A stretch of DNA of 17,832 nucleotides from CAYGZQ01 sp964354375 [NCBI: uncultured Planctomycetota bacterium] (lineage in GTDB: Bacteria > JAJVIF01 > JAPKYR01): assembly GCA_964354375.1 (NCBI GenBank), contig CAYGZQ010000074.1, positions 1 to 17,832 on the forward strand, written 5' to 3'. Positions 1 through 6,291 of this stretch are shown here, piece by piece. Below the pieces are notes generated by a model, which did no database searches, was not told where the DNA came from, and worked only from the letters and a program-made list of their open reading frames with translations. The position numbers and the translations under genes were made by a program. Positions within the stretch are counted from its first letter, which is position 1, and each line of letters starts with the position of its first letter.

Positions 1-1815
1 TTCCCCGGCATCGTATGCCATCGGCTGCACCAGCAGAACAGGCTGCACCCCTCTGGAGACCTCAAAAACCACGTTCTCCAGCACGTTCCGCAGGTTCTCG
101 CTTCCATCGCCCGGACAGATGAGCGCTATAGACGGTTTCCCGCTTCGCACCAGGGCAAGCGCAAGCGTGCTCGCAGCGCGGGATATCTCGTCCTCTGCGC
201 CCTTCCGGATCGACGCAAGAGGGCTTCCGTGCAAAAAGACTTCGATCTGGTCGGGACGACGGAGCCGGGGATCGAGAATTTCCAGAAGGAAAACCAGGAA
301 GATGCCCAGGACGATACCGAGTCCAAACCCGCCCCCCAGGTTCCGCTTGATGCTCGGGGACACCGGCTGATCCGGCGGAACCGCGTGATCGACTATCCTG
401 TTCCCGACTGTATATGCGGACGCCGCCAGCTTCGCTTCGCTGAGTCTCTGGAGCAGAAGCCGATAGGTTGCGTCGGCGACATCCCGTTTCCTTGTGAGCT
501 CGATCAGGTTTCTCTCCACGCCGGGGATATCGTACAGGCGACCCGTGAGATCGGCGATTACGCCTTCGAGATTAGCCCTCTGCTCGCCCAGGCTTCTCGT
601 GGTAGCCGAGATGGCGTCGACAATGTTCTGCCTGACCCCGATTATCTCCTCGCGCTTGGCGATGACGGACGGGTGGCTCTCGGTGTAATCGAGCAGAAGA
701 TCCTGAAGCTCGACCATCAGGCGGGCGTGGTCGGCTGCGAGCTGCTGGATCAGGGAGTCCTGGGTGAGGGACGGCGGCACGGCAAAAGTGTCGCTGTTGA
801 TCGAGGCAGCGAGCTGTCTCTGGATGTCCTGGAGCATGGAAAGCCTGAGTTCCACATCGACCTTCTCGGCTTCCCTGTCGGAAAGGACGGAGACCGCAAG
901 CCTCGCCTCGTCGGGAAGAGATACGACTCCGTACTGGTTCTTGTACTGCTCCAGTGCGCTCTCCGCCGCTGCGAGATCGCTCAAAGTCTGGGCGATCTGT
1001 GCTTCGATCGGGGCCGTCCGTGCCTGCCCCATGCTTGATTTCCATTCGGTGTCTCTGCGGACGTACTCATTGACGATGGTCTCCGCGACATCGCTCGCGA
1101 GGCCGGGATCGTTCGCCTCGTATGAGACCAGGATGATATTCGAGCGGGTGGCAGACCCTCCCGCAATGGAGGCCTTCATGCGATCGCGGTAGCGCAGCAC
1201 CGTTCGGTAGTGGCCCTTGGGGATGACTAGAAAACGAGTCCCGGTCCGTCCTTTCACTGCTGTCGCCGTGAATGAAAGGCTTTCCGACGTGAATTGCGCG
1301 CCCTGACGGCCGGTCCCGAGGTCGCCGCCCGGACCTCTGACGCGGAATCCTCCCGTGTCGTCGGTGAACGTGACGTAGAATTTCTTGTCCGTGCTGGTCT
1401 GGGGGAACTGAACTTCATTCACTCTCAGGGACCTCAGTCCCCGTCTCAAGCGATCGCCGAACACGAACATGATCGCCTTTGACACAGCATTGCCGTACGT
1501 CGCGTCCCTGATGTCAACGTTCAGGCTCAGCTCACCGATCACCGCATCCATGATCGATCTCGACCTGACTATCTCCACTTCGCTGCTCACCTGGCCCCCG
1601 CCGCCTAGAGAGAGAACGTCGCCCACTGCGCCCAGGCCGCCTGTCGCGCTGGGTATCTGCACCGATGCGTTCGCTTCATACGTCGGCTCCATGACCAAAG
1701 CTGCGAATGCCAGAAATGCGCTCAGAAGGATGCCACATGCCAGGATGACCTTCCAGCGCAGCTTGAGAAGCCGGAAGAAATCGGGGAGCGTAAAGTCCTT
1801 TTCCCTTTCAGTCAC
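1..1815 (-). CDS. Wzz/GumC-type exopolysaccharide chain-length/export protein, 3' part beyond the window edge
   Basis: The minus strand reads as one open frame of 605 codons from a GTG at 1815 to the window edge, so the C-terminus is missing. The protein has a short cytoplasmic start, a first membrane helix near residues 22-42, and a Wzz-type periplasmic part. A long region rich in E, Q and L (about 270-430) is probably coiled coil. A proline-rich stretch (AVPPDQPVSPSIKR) then leads into a second membrane helix near 493-515. This is the usual plan of polysaccharide co-polymerases that set chain length or bridge the periplasm during export. Beyond residue 520 it resembles a BY-kinase domain (CpsD/Wzc type), but where a Walker A lysine is expected it reads PGDGSENL (568-575). 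GTG is the first start after an in-frame TGA 33 bases upstream. It has no clear Shine-Dalgarno sequence, so the start is uncertain. Family assignment is firm; the role of the C-terminal part is not. Confidence 0.88.
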   Translation of the reverse strand, partial: MTEREKDFTLPDFFRLLKLRWKVILACGILLSAFLAFAALVMEPTYEANASVQIPSATGGLGAVGDVLSLGGGGQVSSEVEIVRSRSIMDAVIGELSLNVDIRDATYGNAVSKAIMFVFGDRLRRGLRSLRVNEVQFPQTSTDKKFYVTFTDDTGGFRVRGPGGDLGTGRQGAQFTSESLSFTATAVKGRTGTRFLVIPKGHYRTVLRYRDRMKASIAGGSATRSNIILVSYEANDPGLASDVAETIVNEYVRRDTEWKSSMGQARTAPIEAQIAQTLSDLAAAESALEQYKNQYGVVSLPDEARLAVSVLSDREAEKVDVELRLSMLQDIQRQLAASINSDTFAVPPSLTQDSLIQQLAADHARLMVELQDLLLDYTESHPSVIAKREEIIGVRQNIVDAISATTRSLGEQRANLEGVIADLTGRLYDIPGVERNLIELTRKRDVADATYRLLLQRLSEAKLAASAYTVGNRIVDHAVPPDQPVSPSIKRNLGGGFGLGIVLGIFLVFLLEILDPRLRRPDQIEVFLHGSPLASIRKGAEDEISRAASTLALALVRSGKPSIALICPGDGSENLRNVLENVVFEVSRGVQPVLLVQPMAYDAGE

Positions 1816-1871
1816 GATATGCGTTGAGAGGCGATGATTTCGAGCCTTTCAGTCTCATTAAGCCAGCGACG

Positions 1872-1900
1872 ATGTTACCCCAGCCGGACTTGGCGGTCAA
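1872..1900 (-). promoter_or_regulatory. sigma70-type promoter for the Wzz/GumC gene
   Basis: On the minus strand TTGACC (1900-1895) and TAACAT (1877-1872) are separated by exactly 17 bases, about 57 bases upstream of the GTG start. The match and spacing fit a housekeeping promoter. It was predicted from sequence only. Confidence 0.5.
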
Positions 1901-2000
1901 GAAACACCGCGCCCGGGAGGGAAATGCTTCTGTCATCTATTTCGACAAAACGAGCGTTCGATTGAGGATGCTAGGCCTGATGTAGCATAAGGGAATCCTG

Positions 2001-2029
2001 TTGATTTTCCGATCCCCGACCGTTACACT
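2001..2029 (+). promoter_or_regulatory. probable promoter of the nuoA operon
   Basis: TTGATT (2001-2006) and TACACT (2024-2029) are spaced by 17 bases, about 50 bases ahead of the nuoA ATG and divergent from the Wzz/GumC promoter. Each hexamer matches four of six consensus bases. Confidence 0.4.
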
Positions 2030-2052
2030 ACCGCCATCAAACGCGTTGCGAG

Positions 2053-2069
2053 CCCTTCTGCTCGAAGGG
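2053..2069 (+). promoter_or_regulatory. hairpin overlapping the nuoA ribosome binding site
   Basis: CCCTTC (2053-2058) pairs perfectly with GAAGGG (2064-2069) across a 5-base loop. The right arm contains the purine-rich AAGGG that, with the adjoining TAGG, is the only Shine-Dalgarno candidate ahead of the ATG at 2080. The pairing is seen; a role in translation is inference. Confidence 0.3.
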
Positions 2070-2079
2070 TAGGCTTCTT

Positions 2080-2517
2080 ATGCCGGTAAGTTACATCCCG
2101 CCTTCGTATATGGATTTCTCCTGGGTGCTGTTCTTCGGCCTTGGGGCGCTTGCCTTCGCGATTTTCGGGCTCGGGGTGGCCTGGATTATCCGCTACAGGC
2201 AGCCTGTCGAGAGAAAGTACCAGACCTACGAATGCGCCGAGCAGCCGATCGGGCCGGCATGGATTCGATTCAATATCCGTTACTATTATTTCGCGCTGCT
2301 GTTCCTTCTGTTCGACGTCGAGATCGTGTTTTTCTATCCCTGGGCCGTGGCTTTCCTGTCGATGAAACCGAGGTACAGTTACGCGCTCGGAACGTTCGGA
2401 ATCCCGGAGGCCCACAATTTCGGATTCGCGATTTTCGGCGAGATGGTTTTTTTCATTTTCCTGCTCACTGTCGCCTGGGCGTATGCCTGGCGCAAGGGCT
2501 ATCTGAAGTGGGAATAG
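2080..2517 (+). CDS. nuoA: NADH-quinone oxidoreductase subunit A
   Basis: A 145-residue membrane subunit of respiratory complex I. It sits next to the quinone-site junction and helps couple electron transfer to proton pumping in the inner membrane. Three membrane helices are visible, near residues 13-37, 68-92 and 115-137. The loop after helix 1 carries the family hallmark YECAEQPIG (50-58), and helix 2 contains the conserved acidic motif FDVE (78-81). The length is normal for a family of about 120-145 residues. The ATG at 2080 follows AAGGGTAGG. It is the first gene of the nuo set and is followed after 29 bases by a small unknown gene and then nuoB. Confidence 0.97.
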   Translation: MPVSYIPPSYMDFSWVLFFGLGALAFAIFGLGVAWIIRYRQPVERKYQTYECAEQPIGPAWIRFNIRYYYFALLFLLFDVEIVFFYPWAVAFLSMKPRYSYALGTFGIPEAHNFGFAIFGEMVFFIFLLTVAWAYAWRKGYLKWE

Positions 2518-2546
2518 CGCGCGTTTGGGGGAGGAAGAGGTTGGAG

Positions 2547-2813
2547 ATGGACAGCGCGTCCGAGCGCTTGCGGAATGAAGTCAGGAATCTGATGCTGGCT
2601 CACAGGCTGTTTCCCGTGGAGGCCTATGAGTTTCCGCAGGCGAGGGTGGCTGATTTCTGGAAAGAGGTTTTCAGCGAGAAGGGGATTCTGGTGTTTGGAT
2701 CTGAGGAGATCCCCCAGGGGGTGCGTGTGATACAGATGGAATTCACGCTCCCCGACGATCCTCCCTTCTGGCTTGTAGTGAGAGAAGAACAACATGGGCC
2801 TGCTCGAACGTGA
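2547..2813 (+). CDS. small unrecognised protein encoded between nuoA and nuoB
   Basis: An 88-residue frame starting at ATG 2547, with AGAGG (2536-2540) six bases upstream. It ends 20 bases inside nuoB, so the two genes overlap and are probably translationally coupled. The sequence starts with an amphipathic, charged helix-like stretch ([18 protein letters not shown]), then [16 protein letters not shown], and ends in a probable beta pair ([22 protein letters not shown]). There is no signal peptide, membrane helix or cysteine cluster. I do not recognise the family. Its position suggests a lineage-specific accessory or assembly protein for complex I, but that rests on location alone. A TTG at 2541 is a possible alternative start. 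Confidence 0.72.
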   Translation: MDSASERLRNEVRNLMLAHRLFPVEAYEFPQARVADFWKEVFSEKGILVFGSEEIPQGVRVIQMEFTLPDDPPFWLVVREEQHGPART

Positions 2814-3282
2814 TTACCCCCCCGGCGTGCTTCTTACGACGATCGACTCGGTTTTGAACTGGGCGAAGCGCTCCAGCGTGTGGCCTCTCACGTTCGGGAT
2901 CGCCTGCTGCGCGATCGAGATGATCCTGACCGGCGCGTCGAGATTCGACCTTGCCAGGTTCGGCGCCGAGGTCTTCAGGGCTACGCCCAGGCAGGCGGAC
3001 CTCATGATTGTCGCCGGCACCGTGAACCACAAAATGGCCCCGAGGCTGAGGCTTCTTTACGACCAGATGCCGGCTCACAAAAAGGTCATCGCGATGGGTT
3101 CCTGCGCGATTTCCGGTGGACCATATATCGATACTTACAACGTCGTGAACGGCGTGGACCTGATTGTTCCGGTGGACGTGTATGTCCCCGGATGTCCGCC
3201 CCGTCCCGAGGCCCTGATCGATGGTTTCATGAAGCTTCAGCGACTCATCGACAAGGAGACTCTTGCACGCAAGAAGGCTTGA
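2794..3282 (+). CDS. nuoB: NADH-quinone oxidoreductase subunit B
   Basis: A 162-residue peripheral-arm subunit of complex I that holds the terminal iron-sulfur cluster N2, which passes electrons to quinone. The four expected cysteine ligands are present: the tandem pair C38-C39 in [11 protein letters not shown]104 in MGSCAISGG, and C134 in [10 protein letters not shown]. The length is typical of the family. The ATG at 2794 lies inside the end of the upstream small gene. nuoC follows after 11 bases, so the genes form one transcription unit. Confidence 0.97.
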   Translation: MGLLERDYPPGVLLTTIDSVLNWAKRSSVWPLTFGIACCAIEMILTGASRFDLARFGAEVFRATPRQADLMIVAGTVNHKMAPRLRLLYDQMPAHKKVIAMGSCAISGGPYIDTYNVVNGVDLIVPVDVYVPGCPPRPEALIDGFMKLQRLIDKETLARKKA

Positions 3283-3293
3283 GAGATCGCCTT

Positions 3294-3959
3294 ATGGGAA
3301 AATCTCAAAAATCTGTCACTCCGCCGCCCGATCCGCCCGAACCGGAGCATTCTAAGGTCTGGGGCGAGTTCATGGACGGCCTTTTGACCCAGGTCGCGTC
3401 CAGATTTCCGAACGTGGAACGTCGCGACGCGCGTCTTTCCGATGAGCCGGCTCTTCTTGTCGATCCATTGGGTATTGTCGACCTCGCTTCGTTTTTGAGG
3501 GACAATGACCTGGTCCCCATGAACTACTGCAGATGCGTCACTGGAACCGACAAAGTGGACCGTTTCGAGGTTGTCTACAGCCTGGCGCATCTCCCTGCCC
3601 CCGGCGTCGGAGGTCCCCTGATTTTTGAGAAAGTGTCTGTCGTTGTCGTGATCGACGACAGGTCCAGGCCGCAGACACCGTCGCTCTGCAAGCTTTGGCC
3701 CGCGGCCGATTTTCAGGAAAGAGAGATCTACGACCTGCTGGGGATTGAATTCGAGGGGCACCCGGACCTCAGGCGGATATTGCTCAGCGATGAGTTCAAG
3801 GGGCATCCGTTAAGGCGGGACTATCCCTTGATCGGACGCTGGGACGACATGACGGCTGTCGATGCGCACCTGGACGAGAATCAGGTCCGAACTTTGAAAG
3901 AGGCGGCCGGGAAGAAGTTCGATCCGTTGAAGGATGTCCCTCCGAACTACAAGCGTTAG
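3294..3959 (+). CDS. nuoC: NADH-quinone oxidoreductase subunit C (30 kDa subunit)
   Basis: A 221-residue subunit of the peripheral arm of complex I that packs against NuoD. The 30 kDa signature is clear: EREIYDLLGIEFEGHPDLRR, followed shortly by the HPLRRDYPL motif. The first 30 residues are proline-rich and poorly structured (TPPPDPPEPEH), an extension before the conserved core. I chose ATG 3294 because GAGAG lies eight bases upstream and the start sits 11 bases after the nuoB stop. NuoC and NuoD are separate proteins here, unlike the NuoCD fusion of E. coli. nuoD does not follow directly but lies 2.3 kb downstream, after four unrelated genes. Confidence 0.96.
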   Translation: MGKSQKSVTPPPDPPEPEHSKVWGEFMDGLLTQVASRFPNVERRDARLSDEPALLVDPLGIVDLASFLRDNDLVPMNYCRCVTGTDKVDRFEVVYSLAHLPAPGVGGPLIFEKVSVVVVIDDRSRPQTPSLCKLWPAADFQEREIYDLLGIEFEGHPDLRRILLSDEFKGHPLRRDYPLIGRWDDMTAVDAHLDENQVRTLKEAAGKKFDPLKDVPPNYKR

Positions 3960-3972
3960 GGTCTGAATTGGC

Positions 3973-3999
3973 ATTTATCCGGTCAAATCGGTTACAATA
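3973..3999 (+). promoter_or_regulatory. promoter of the first OMP paralog (duplicated element, copy 1)
   Basis: The -10-like TACAAT (3993-3998) is preceded by CAAATC (3984-3989) and ATTTA (3973-3977). Twenty-two of the 27 bases match the element at 4686-4712, and in both copies the -10 lies 81 bases from the start codon. There is no clear -35 at normal spacing; TTGGCA (3968-3973) would be 19 bases away. Conservation between the paralogs supports function. Confidence 0.55.
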
Positions 4000-4015
4000 G
4001 CCGAGAATAATAAGA

Positions 4016-4039
4016 CGGGCCCAATCGATCGGTGGCCCG
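4016..4039 (+). other. leader hairpin of the first OMP gene
   Basis: CGGGCC (4016-4021) pairs with GGCCCG (4034-4039) around a 12-base loop, in the leader between the promoter and the AAGGAGGAG ribosome binding site (4055-4063). It may stabilise the mRNA or regulate translation; nothing more can be said. Confidence 0.3.
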
Positions 4040-4073
4040 CGATCAGAAACACACAAGGAGGAGAACACAAAAG

Positions 4074-4553
4074 ATGCGCAAGGTACTAGTTATCCTGGTC
4101 GCGCTCGCGATGTTCTTCATTGCCGCCCCTGCATTCGCTCAAGACGAGTACGATTTTGAGATGGGGACATGGTCTATTGGAATGGGCGGAGGATTCGGTG
4201 ACTCCACCGATGTCGGCCCGTTTGTCCTGAGTGGCAAGTACTGGGACGCCCAGTGGGAGATCGGCGCCGACGTCTACTCCAGCTTCGAGGATGAGAGTCA
4301 GGACTACGATCAGCTCGGCATGGCCTGGCTGGCCTATCGCTACGACCTGAGTGTCGAGGAGGAAAGCGCCACTTATGTCGGTATCGGCGCAGGGGGTATC
4401 TTCCAGCAGATCGACGAAGGCTGGTCGAACCAGTTCGGCCCCGTCGGACTCGTGGGATGGGATTCCGACGTTTGGGGTCTCGAGCTCAAGTGGGCCTACT
4501 TCGACCCGTCGATCATTTCCGCGGTGGCCTACTATCATTTCAACGAGGAGTAG
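4074..4553 (+). CDS. small outer-membrane beta-barrel-like protein, paralog 1 of 3
   Basis: A 159-residue secreted protein. Residues 1-21 form a classical signal peptide (KVLVILVALAMFFIAAPAFA, then QDEYD), with a likely cut after AFA. The mature part alternates glycine and aromatic residues in short strands (WSIGMGGGFG, FVLSGKYWDAQWEIGADVY, WLAYRYDL, YVGIGAGGIF, VWGLELKWAYF) and ends near VAYYHF, like a small 8-strand barrel with an aromatic end. The protein is clearly homologous to the next two genes, sharing SGKYWD, YRY-L-VEE, GIG and FDPS with paralog 2. Start ATG 4074 has a strong AAGGAGGAG. I do not recognise a named family. An outer-membrane location is inferred from the pattern, and the function is unknown. 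Confidence 0.85.
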   Translation: MRKVLVILVALAMFFIAAPAFAQDEYDFEMGTWSIGMGGGFGDSTDVGPFVLSGKYWDAQWEIGADVYSSFEDESQDYDQLGMAWLAYRYDLSVEEESATYVGIGAGGIFQQIDEGWSNQFGPVGLVGWDSDVWGLELKWAYFDPSIISAVAYYHFNEE

Positions 4554-4631
4554 CACCTCGTCCCGCCGTCACCTTCCCCGGGCTCTTAAGCTTTGCGCTC
4601 AAGAGTCTCGTGGTTCGCATCAGTCTAGCCT

Positions 4632-4661
4632 GGCCGGTGTCCAGCCGGCCTTTTTCCTTTT
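4632..4661 (+). terminator. rho-independent terminator after OMP paralog 1
   Basis: GGCCGG (4632-4637) pairs with CCGGCC (4645-4650) over a 7-base loop and is followed directly by TTTTTCCTTTT. It separates the first OMP gene from the second, which has its own promoter. Confidence 0.8.
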
Positions 4662-4685
4662 GTCCGCAGCTACGCCACTGGGATG

Positions 4686-4712
4686 ATTTAACGGGCCAAA
4701 TCGCATACAATA
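4686..4712 (+). promoter_or_regulatory. promoter of the second OMP paralog (duplicated element, copy 2)
   Basis: ATTTA (4686-4690), CAAATC (4697-4702) and TACAAT (4706-4711) repeat the arrangement at 3973-3999 with 22 of 27 bases identical. The offset between the copies (713 bases) equals the offset between the two start codons. A good -35 hexamer is not visible. Confidence 0.55.
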
Positions 4713-4763
4713 CGAAGCACGCTTCGCGAGCATCGGCTGAACTCGACCACGCGGAACGTGGTC
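4713..4763 (+). other. structured leader of the second OMP gene
   Basis: Two perfect hairpins lie between the promoter and the GGAGG at 4772. CGAAGC/GCTTCG (4713-4718, 4721-4726) has only a 2-base loop. GACCACG/CGTGGTC (4745-4751, 4757-4763) has a 5-base loop. The leader of paralog 1 also has a hairpin, but with a different sequence. Confidence 0.35.
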
Positions 4764-4786
4764 AAAAGAGCGGAGGAAAAGCGACC

Positions 4787-5221
4787 TTGAAAAAAATGCT
4801 CCCTGCAATCGCGGCGGTGGTCTTCTTCTTCCTGGCGACCCCCGTATACGCTGGCGACTTCTCGGTGGGTCTGGGGGCCGGATTCGGCGACAACGATGTC
4901 GGTCCCGGGGTGATAAGCGGGAAGTACTGGGACGAGTGGTACGAGGTCGGCGCGGAGCTCTTCTACGACAACGATAAGGGGGACGCGATCGATCAGCTCG
5001 CCCTGAGCTGGTTCATTTATCGCTACAACCTTTATGTCGAGGAGAACAACACTCCGTGGCTCGGCGTGGGTATCGGCAAGACCTTCGAGCAGAACTCGTA
5101 CCAGGACTCCTTCGGATTCGTGTCCGCCATGGGCTGGGAGGGTCGCGGTTGGGGAATGGAATTCAAGTACGGCTATTTCGATCCGTCCCTTTATTCATTC
5201 GTCGTCTACTATGGTTTCTGA
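4787..5221 (+). CDS. small outer-membrane beta-barrel-like protein, paralog 2 of 3
   Basis: A 144-residue secreted protein starting at TTG 4787. I prefer this to ATG 4796 because GGAGG (4772-4776) is then ten bases away, and the start codon falls exactly 81 bases from the -10, as in paralog 1. The signal peptide is KKMLPAIAAVVFFFLATPVYA, cut before GDFSVG. The mature part repeats the barrel-like pattern of paralog 1: VGPGVISGKYWDEWYEVGAE, WFIYRYNLYVEE, GVGIGKTFE, GWGMEFKYGYFDPS, and a final VVYYGF. The terminal phenylalanine is the usual outer-membrane barrel end. The gene has its own promoter and lies between a terminator and paralog 3, which follows after 58 bases. The function is unknown. 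Confidence 0.84.
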   Translation: MKKMLPAIAAVVFFFLATPVYAGDFSVGLGAGFGDNDVGPGVISGKYWDEWYEVGAELFYDNDKGDAIDQLALSWFIYRYNLYVEENNTPWLGVGIGKTFEQNSYQDSFGFVSAMGWEGRGWGMEFKYGYFDPSLYSFVVYYGF

Positions 5222-5279
5222 GTGCTTTGCTGCTTCCATTGGGTGGATTTCCGATGTCCGGACAGAGGGGCTGTTACGA

Positions 5280-5768
5280 ATGCTGAACCGACTGACTATT
5301 CTGTGTGGATTGCTGTTTGTGGCGACCCTGATCGCCTCGACCCCGGCCTGGGCGGGCGAGCTCGATTTCCTCGACGGGATCGCGATCGGCGCAGGGATGA
5401 ACCAGGGCACCGACAATGACGCGGACGAGACCTGGGCGTTGAGCGCGAAGATGCGCGAGGGTCACTGGGAGTATGGGGTCGATGTCTGCAAGAGCGAAGA
5501 CTTCGGGGGCGTCGGGGTCAACAAGTTCGGTTTCGTGTGGGTGTCGTGGATCGAGGACTTCCAGAGGCCCGAGTGGCAGGACTACGGCATCTACGCGGGC
5601 GGCGGAGCGGGCGTTTTCGTCCTGGAGGACGAGCTCGTGGACTGGCCCGCCGGACCCTTCGTCACCGTCGGCTGGGACTTCAGCCCCCAGGCGGGTCTCG
5701 AAGGCAAGGTCGGTTACTTCGGCGAGAACTACTGGGGCACCGCGCTGTTATATTGGTATTTTGAGTGA
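5280..5768 (+). CDS. small outer-membrane beta-barrel-like protein, paralog 3 of 3
   Basis: A 162-residue secreted protein, the most diverged of the trio. The signal peptide runs to about residue 25 (LTILCGLLFVATLIASTPAWA, then GELDF). The mature part keeps the family layout: GIAIGAGM, ALSAKMREGHWEYGVDVCKS, FGFVWVSWIEDF, DYGIYAGGGAGVF, AGPFVTVGWDFSP, GLEGKVGYFGENYWG, and an aromatic end, LLYWYFE. AGAGGGG lies about nine bases before ATG 5280. It lacks the promoter and leader element of the other two, so it is probably read from the paralog 2 promoter. The next gene may be coupled to it, because a GTG overlaps its stop codon. The function is unknown. Confidence 0.82.
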   Translation: MLNRLTILCGLLFVATLIASTPAWAGELDFLDGIAIGAGMNQGTDNDADETWALSAKMREGHWEYGVDVCKSEDFGGVGVNKFGFVWVSWIEDFQRPEWQDYGIYAGGGAGVFVLEDELVDWPAGPFVTVGWDFSPQAGLEGKVGYFGENYWGTALLYWYFE

Positions 5769-5800
5769 TAGCATTGGGGAAGACCGAAGCGAGGGGCGCA

Positions 5801-6202
5801 ATGTCGAAGGCAACAGATCCAACCAGGACGAAAAAGAAGTCCGGCGTTTCGGTAACCAAACGCAGGAAGGCGTCGAAGCCCTCAGAGGAGCTGTCTCGCG
5901 AGCATTTCGAGCTGCTGATCTCAGACGAATACGAGCTCACTCGACCAATCCCCGTCAGTGTACTTCGGTACTCTGATGACTCCGCTATGATTGCCTCGGC
6001 AGAGCTGAATCTCTACGCCGAAGGAGACAACGAGTTCGAGGCTCGGAGGCTTTTCTCCGAGATCCTCGTCGAGCAGCTTGAGGACCTGGAGGCCGAGGGG
6101 GTTCAGAAGTTGGGCAAGCTTCTGCGAATCCAGCTCTCCATGCTGAAGAGGCTTCTCAAGAAGATCCCAAGACCACGAAAAAGGCGACCAAACAGAAGCT
6201 AG
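5801..6202 (+). CDS. small charged protein of unknown function
   Basis: A 133-residue protein with three parts. The N-terminus (about 1-30) is basic, rich in K, T and S, and probably disordered. The core (40-110) has a beta-beta-alpha look (YELTRPIPVSVLRYSDDS, MIASAELNLYAEGD, then an acidic helix FEARRLFSEILVEQLEDLE). The tail is very basic (KRLLKKIPRPRKRRPNRS). The core recalls HicB-like antitoxin folds, which often read like ELNLYAEGDNEFEA, but no toxin partner is adjacent, so I do not claim one. ATG 5801 has GAGGGG four bases upstream. A GTG at 5765 that overlaps the previous stop would add 12 residues. It sits between the OMP trio and nuoD. Confidence 0.68.
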   Translation: MSKATDPTRTKKKSGVSVTKRRKASKPSEELSREHFELLISDEYELTRPIPVSVLRYSDDSAMIASAELNLYAEGDNEFEARRLFSEILVEQLEDLEAEGVQKLGKLLRIQLSMLKRLLKKIPRPRKRRPNRS

Positions 6203-6204
6203 TC

Positions 6205-6224
6205 AGCCCTCGGGGCTCTTCCCT
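6205..6224 (+). terminator. weak terminator-like hairpin ahead of nuoD
   Basis: AGCCC (6205-6209) pairs with GGGCT (6213-6217) across a 3-base loop and is followed by the pyrimidine run CTTCCCT. It starts two bases after the stop codon at 6202. The stem is short and the T-tract is impure. Confidence 0.3.
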
Positions 6225-6256
6225 CTTACCCCTCTCTGCGTTATCATGCTCTTCTA

Positions 6257-6280
6257 ACGATTCTCTCGACGGGGAATCGT
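6257..6280 (+). other. inverted repeat just upstream of the nuoD ribosome binding site
   Basis: ACGATTC (6257-6263) and GAATCGT (6274-6280) form a perfect 7-bp stem with a 10-base loop, ending two bases before GGAG (6283-6286). It could be an operator or an mRNA structure; no further evidence is available. Confidence 0.3.
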
Positions 6281-6291
6281 CCGGAGTCATC

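Noticed and set aside
229-1038. A 269-codon plus-strand frame in the first kilobase
   Set aside because: The minus strand is open throughout and encodes a clear Wzz/GumC protein with two membrane helices. The plus-strand translation has no coherent features.
5801-6202. HicB-like antitoxin of a toxin-antitoxin pair
   Set aside because: The core only loosely resembles the fold, and neither neighbour is a HicA-like toxin, so it is kept as unknown.
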